Of a stretch of DNA of 24,945 nt, positions 21,174 through 24,945 are shown piece by piece. Below the pieces are notes generated by a model, which was not told the origin of the DNA, made no database searches, and saw only the letters and a program-made list of their open reading frames with translations. Both the position numbers and the translations under genes were made by a program. Each line of letters begins with the position of its first letter. Within the stretch, counting starts at the first letter, position 1. The DNA is from a virus. Location: the IMG/VR virus record IMGVR_UViG_3300028364_000136, positions 1-24,945 of that record. One strand, 5' to 3'.

Positions 21174-21280
21174 TCGGAGTAAAGCAATGTCAGTAAATCC
21201 GAGCTGACATCGGCGTATTCTGCCCAATCGGGCTAGGTCTTGAAGCCGGAAGACAACTGAAACACCCATGACGGGTATTT
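21174..21280 (+). ncRNA. Structured 5' leader of the capsid gene
   Basis: Four consecutive stems lie in this leader: ATGTCAG/CTGACAT (21187-21210, 10-base loop), GCCC/GGGC (21222-21233), GTCTT/AAGAC (21237-21254) and ACCC/GGGT (21264-21276) followed by ATTTTA. TCGGA at 21174-21178 can pair with TCCGA in the first loop (21198-21202) as a pseudoknot, while TCGG at 21210-21213 offers a competing partner. No coding frame explains it. No known riboswitch class was recognised. Confidence 0.45.
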
Positions 21281-21308
21281 TAATTGAACTTCATCCAAAG
21301 GTTTTACA

Positions 21309-22541
21309 ATGCCAGCTCCCGACACTTGCGTAAATGCTACTGATATTTCCAGCTTAGTACACGCGCAGATTCCTCAGTTTAGCGATAAAATCAATTATTA
21401 CATCACGGTTAATTCGCCATTCGCGAATGCAATCGAAGGTGATACTTTTGACTCAAATCAAGGTGACGACATCTTGAATATTGTCACTAATCGTGTTGTT
21501 CCCGGTCACTCGTTGACATCTCCTGCCTTTATTAACCGAAGTGCTGCTTGTGGTTTGAAGCCTGAGCAAGACGAGATTGGACAGACTTCATTCACTACGA
21601 AGATTCAAATCCTGCGTGGTCGCGGTCCTGACGTTTGCGTGCATCAATCTGTTGCGGCGGTCAAGAACTCATATCTCAGTGCAGAACGCGCTCTCAGCCA
21701 AAACGTAAACAACCTGGTTAACGTGGACATTCGCAATCAGCTCCAAAATCTTTCTGGAGTAAAGTTTGTTGCGCTATCCACAGCACCATTTGAGGATCTG
21801 TTATCCGGTGGATTGAATAATATCAGTGCGGACTACCCTGCTACTGCGGGAACGGCGCTTTTACCTGATTCTCCTATGAGTCTTTCCGCTGTTGAGCGCC
21901 TTGTCCAGCACATGGATGATGAACTCAAGCTGGCTAAGTACGGTGCAGGAGCTAATGCTCACTATCGTGTCATCACTGGTCGGACGCAAAACACATATTT
22001 CCGTAATGAACTGAGCGGCACAACCGGATCCCCGATCCTACTTGCTACACTTCAAGGCGGTTTCAAAGTTGGTCTTGATACTCTATGGGGATATAGCTGG
22101 CAAGATGTCACTTATCGCGGATTCTCCCTTGGTATCGACGATGAGCCATTGCGCTTTAACGTCATGAACGGAGATGACCGCCCGGTATTCATCGAACCTA
22201 TTATCAGTATTGCTAGTGATTCTGGGGTGAATGGAGTTCGTAATCCAGCCTGGTCTGATGCGCTGTATGAAGTTGGGTTTATTATGGCCCCTAACAGCTT
22301 CTACCGTGTTGTACCAAAGAGCTACACTGGCGAAGGTAGCTTTAAGTTCCTTCCGCAGATGGTTGCTGGCAAGTTGGATTGGTTTTACAGCCGAGACTGT
22401 AATAACCCTTATGGTGATTATGGTTATCACCTTTACGAAATCCAACGGGCATTCCGCGCCGAACAACCGCATGGTGTAATTCCGTTTACATACAAGCGTT
22501 GCGCTACAAGTCACGGGCTTACCCCTTGTGAAGTCCTGTAA
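21309..22541 (+). CDS. Major capsid protein (probable)
   Basis: A 410-residue protein after the portal, scaffold and glycosyltransferase genes, the normal place for the main head protein. The length fits an HK97-type shell protein. Features: a first stretch of Asp- and Asn-rich strands and helices (NYYITVNSPFANAIEGDTF), a long helix around SAVERLVQHMDDELKLAKYG and a C-terminal beta region with RFNVMNGDDRPVFIEP. It has several Cys residues. No precise family motif is recognised, so the call is mainly by position and size. Its leader is unusually structured, and a large hairpin follows its stop. Confidence 0.65.
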   Translation: MPAPDTCVNATDISSLVHAQIPQFSDKINYYITVNSPFANAIEGDTFDSNQGDDILNIVTNRVVPGHSLTSPAFINRSAACGLKPEQDEIGQTSFTTKIQILRGRGPDVCVHQSVAAVKNSYLSAERALSQNVNNLVNVDIRNQLQNLSGVKFVALSTAPFEDLLSGGLNNISADYPATAGTALLPDSPMSLSAVERLVQHMDDELKLAKYGAGANAHYRVITGRTQNTYFRNELSGTTGSPILLATLQGGFKVGLDTLWGYSWQDVTYRGFSLGIDDEPLRFNVMNGDDRPVFIEPIISIASDSGVNGVRNPAWSDALYEVGFIMAPNSFYRVVPKSYTGEGSFKFLPQMVAGKLDWFYSRDCNNPYGDYGYHLYEIQRAFRAEQPHGVIPFTYKRCATSHGLTPCEVL

Positions 22542-22546
22542 GGTAT

Positions 22547-22593
22547 AATTCATCAAGGGCATCGGGTTAAACCCTGGTGCCCTTCATTGAATT
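22547..22593 (+). promoter_or_regulatory. Long imperfect hairpin after the capsid gene
   Basis: Three stacked stems fold together: AATTCA/TGAATT (22547-22552 with 22588-22593), AAGGGCA/TGCCCTT (22555-22561 with 22578-22584) and GGGT/ACCC with a TAA loop (22564-22574). There is no T-run, and the hairpin ends on the base before the next ATG (22594). It may stabilise the capsid mRNA end, be a processing site or limit translation of the next gene. Confidence 0.6.
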
Positions 22594-22890
22594 ATGACGA
22601 AAGGACCATACCAGATTCTCTTTGAAATCGCTAGGTTGAGCGGAATAGGTAATGCTGCCATGACTGAGTATGCTCTATGGAAAGAGATACTCATTGATCT
22701 TGGTGGAACCTTTAAAGCATCTATGCTTAAAACAGACGTCATGAATGCTATCCTTATTATTAAAGGTGGAGTTAGGGCCGATAAAGAGATAACGATTCTA
22801 CGGGAAATTGTGAAGGTTATTGGTGGTTCTTGGGGGCTACTTGATACTAAGCCGCGTTTACTTAAAAAAATCTATGATAATTGGACTTAG
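22594..22890 (+). CDS. Small hypothetical head or neck protein, 98 aa
   Basis: Function not recognised. The protein is helical, with a loosely repeated unit: LWKEILIDLGGTFKAS and ILREIVKVIGGSWGLL, with MNAILIIKGG between. Its position after the capsid gene and before fibre genes suggests a small structural or connector protein. Its ATG directly follows the hairpin at 22547-22593. Confidence 0.55.
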   Translation: MTKGPYQILFEIARLSGIGNAAMTEYALWKEILIDLGGTFKASMLKTDVMNAILIIKGGVRADKEITILREIVKVIGGSWGLLDTKPRLLKKIYDNWT

Positions 22891-22899
22891 AAAGCAACA

Positions 22900-24474
22900 A
22901 TGCCAATAATTGACATATCCAATCCTTACGTTTCTTCCCATTACGGTCCTGAAATTGACGCAGCAATTTCGCGTGTCATTGACGGCCTGGTGATGGAAAA
23001 TGTAGGAAACGGTTTGGTGTTGCTCCGCCATCTTGAGCAATCCATCCGTGATTACCTCGATGGAGGTACACTTTTACCGTCCCAATATCAAGGCACATGG
23101 ACTCCTGACACGCTGCCTAATCCAGTTGAGGCGCCGGGTAATTGGTACGTTTCAGATTCATCTGTGGGGATTTACCAAGAGGGCGCACGTATTGTTTCAG
23201 ACGGGACTGTATGGAGAGCATTACCTGCGGCCCCGTATCAGCTTCCGGGTGCTGGAGAAGTGACGCAGATAATGCTTGAGCCAGGGGCTGTTGGCACAGC
23301 TGCCATAGAGGATCGCTCTGTCACAATGGATAAGATTGCGTTCGGTGCAGTTAATTCGGGCGAGCTTGCCGACTTTGCTGTTGGAACAGAACACCTACAG
23401 GATAACGTTGTAACCGAAGACAAGCTATCAAATTTGGTTACAGAAAAGTTACTGCGTTCCCGTGCTCATGGACTTCAGTTAGCCGACCTTGACATGATAG
23501 TCTCTAACAACCTTAGTTGGAGTCAATTCGCTTCCATAAAGGACGGCCAACTTGTCTTTGTCCATAATGATAATGGACAAACAATGCCCAAAGAAGATTG
23601 GAAAGTCTTCTTTATCTTTGACTCAAGCAAGATTTATTCAGCAAGCGGCAACCCTTACGCCAGTGGATATATTGATTTGTCGCCTACGCCGGCATCATCT
23701 ACTGCGATATCTTTTAACGGCAACCGAGTAATCACTGGAGACCTTGGAGTTAAAGGAGATAATCTTGGAGGGGCTACGTTAAACGAATTTATTGAAAGAG
23801 TATTCTTCCCAGCTGTTAGTCCTAATGTAACTTTCAATTTCAGCCCGACTAATCCTAGCGAATTTGGTATTGATAGAACATTCACATTTGTATTAGGTGG
23901 CAATACAAATGATGGTGAAGTAGAAGGTGGAATTGTTTTTCTTAATGGCACTGGAACAACGCTTGGAACTATAAATCCAGTAGGCGTTAATACAGCTATC
24001 AACCAATCATTTGCCTATACTCATGATGGCTATCCAGATGATGAAGGTATTAGATCTGAAGTTGAATTAATACTTAACGGTGATACTTCTGTTATTTTCC
24101 CGGAGGCCACACTCACGTGGGTAAATCCTTACTTCTATGGTTCTATTCCTACTAATGATCTAGGTGCAAACCACTTGGATAATAACGGTGCAGATTCTAT
24201 TGGTGGTACTGATTTCACTAAAGCATTATGGACTAAGAGTACTAGGACAATTTCTTACAGTCCTTCCAGCGAGAGGATGATCTTTGCTTATCCAGCTTCT
24301 TACGGTAATCTAACTGGCATTAAGGACGCGAACGGGTTCGACATTATGACTTTGTTCATTAAGCACCCAACTTACATCTACACTAATGCTGCAAACGAAG
24401 GTGTCCCATACAACTTCTACTATAGCGCATCAGAAACAACCCAAACCAACTTCAATATCACATTTGAAGTTTAA
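22900..24474 (+). CDS. Tail fibre or structural protein, 524 aa
   Basis: A probable virion surface protein. Residues 1-60 may be an attachment helix region. Residues 110-185 contain fibre-like short repeats of the form AIEDRSVTMDKIAFGAV, SGELADFAVG and VVTEDKLSNL, as in phage tail-fibre shaft proteins. From about 290 the protein is beta-rich with a FFPAVSPNVTFNFSP segment and immunoglobulin-like strands, and the C-terminus (NFNITFEV) is beta. It follows the small gene by nine bases. Whether it is fibre, spike or decoration protein cannot be decided from the sequence. Confidence 0.6.
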   Translation: MPIIDISNPYVSSHYGPEIDAAISRVIDGLVMENVGNGLVLLRHLEQSIRDYLDGGTLLPSQYQGTWTPDTLPNPVEAPGNWYVSDSSVGIYQEGARIVSDGTVWRALPAAPYQLPGAGEVTQIMLEPGAVGTAAIEDRSVTMDKIAFGAVNSGELADFAVGTEHLQDNVVTEDKLSNLVTEKLLRSRAHGLQLADLDMIVSNNLSWSQFASIKDGQLVFVHNDNGQTMPKEDWKVFFIFDSSKIYSASGNPYASGYIDLSPTPASSTAISFNGNRVITGDLGVKGDNLGGATLNEFIERVFFPAVSPNVTFNFSPTNPSEFGIDRTFTFVLGGNTNDGEVEGGIVFLNGTGTTLGTINPVGVNTAINQSFAYTHDGYPDDEGIRSEVELILNGDTSVIFPEATLTWVNPYFYGSIPTNDLGANHLDNNGADSIGGTDFTKALWTKSTRTISYSPSSERMIFAYPASYGNLTGIKDANGFDIMTLFIKHPTYIYTNAANEGVPYNFYYSASETTQTNFNITFEV

Positions 24475-24476
24475 TC

Positions 24477-24945
24477 ATGAGTGGAATACCATTAGTAATA
24501 GGCTTTGACCCAGTAACTAATCAACCTCTTGATAACAGAAGTGTAGTTGACAATTTACCTGCGAGAAATGCCATCCCACCTGTGTCTCGATATGAAGGCA
24601 TGAATGTATTCGTTGAGGATACTGGGGTAAACTATCAACTAATAGGCGGGATTCTTGATGCTAATTGGCGTGACGTAGAATCAGATCACTCCACTCAGCT
24701 ATTAGCTAAAGCTCCCGCTGGCGGTATTCACTTTCGAGGCACCGATAACCGTATCTACCTGCCTGATTTGCCTGAATCTATTGATACTGGTGCCAGCGTA
24801 GCGTTTTACCTGCGCGAGCCGACTACTGCGCAGGGGGGCACGCAACTTGGAGGTGTATATTTTGCGTTCAGTGGTGATGGCAGCGCACCTTTGGTGTTGT
24901 TTACCCGCACTGCCGGAACGCAAAACGATTACCGGTTCGAAGTCA
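24477..24945 (+). CDS. Tail fibre-type protein, 5' part (runs off the window)
   Basis: The frame is open from ATG 24477 to the window end (156 complete codons). It begins MSGIPLVIGFDPVTNQPLD and has a segment ARNAIPPVSRYEGMNVFVED with YQLIGGI and ANW after it (residues 30-62), a motif often seen near the N-terminus of phage fibre and baseplate proteins. From about residue 85 it has a beta pattern (VAFYLREP, VYFAFSGDG, LVLFTRTAGT) resembling the start of a jelly-roll or lectin-like domain. The stop is not in the window. It starts two bases after the upstream stop. Confidence 0.6.
   Translation, partial: MSGIPLVIGFDPVTNQPLDNRSVVDNLPARNAIPPVSRYEGMNVFVEDTGVNYQLIGGILDANWRDVESDHSTQLLAKAPAGGIHFRGTDNRIYLPDLPESIDTGASVAFYLREPTTAQGGTQLGGVYFAFSGDGSAPLVLFTRTAGTQNDYRFEV

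Noticed and set aside
21174-21280. Capsid leader as a tRNA or a known riboswitch
   Set aside because: No cloverleaf, no T-loop sequence and no recognised riboswitch core.

Overview
The window is part of a tailed double-stranded DNA phage genome (virus or prophage). It encodes a large terminase subunit, a portal, an acidic scaffold, a probable major capsid protein and tail or fibre proteins. It also carries a nearly self-sufficient replication and recombination set: winged-helix initiator, DnaB-type helicase, SSB with a DDDLPF tail, beta sliding clamp, RuvC-like resolvase, Sak4-like recombinase and a Cas4/RecB-like nuclease. No rRNA, tRNA, integrase or CRISPR array was seen. Start codons often sit behind A-rich leaders without a clear Shine-Dalgarno sequence, so the host may not depend strongly on that signal; the sequence alone does not name the host.

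Layout. (1) 1-3950, plus strand: a recombination cluster with three small unknown genes, the four-cysteine nuclease, a small gene, Sak4, a DUF669-like protein and a small protein. A hairpin or operator motif, TGTCAA-N5-TTGACA, occurs three times here. (2) 3974-6735, plus strand: an accessory segment with a degenerate subtilase-like protein, a strong terminator, a truncated SF2-helicase remnant and two tandem paralogues made of 17-residue repeats; the first of these lacks a normal start codon. (3) 6707-13018, minus strand: a compact operon read from right to left: OB-like protein, small genes, MazG-like hydrolase, putative small terminase, large terminase, five small genes, clamp and resolvase. 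(4) 13019-13162: a divergent control region with two long interleaved inverted repeats, one of which covers the initiator start codon. (5) 13163-16505, plus strand: initiator, DnaB helicase and SSB, closed by a strong terminator. Inside the initiator gene lies a regular array of four or five iterons spaced 22-23 bp apart, followed by a purine-rich tract. This resembles the phage lambda origin inside gene O. (6) 16553-24945, plus strand: portal, small gene, scaffold, an HTH-glycosyltransferase fusion, a highly structured 5' leader, capsid protein, small neck-like gene and fibre genes running off the window.

How it may work together: the initiator probably binds its own iterons, opens the adjacent region and loads the downstream DnaB, with SSB and clamp supporting synthesis. 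Sak4, the nuclease, the DUF669-like protein and RuvC would handle recombination and branched DNA before packaging by the terminase. The most promising undescribed elements are the in-gene iteron origin, the interleaved repeats at the divergent promoter region, the capsid leader RNA, and the accessory island with the subtilase-like protein and solenoid repeat proteins.
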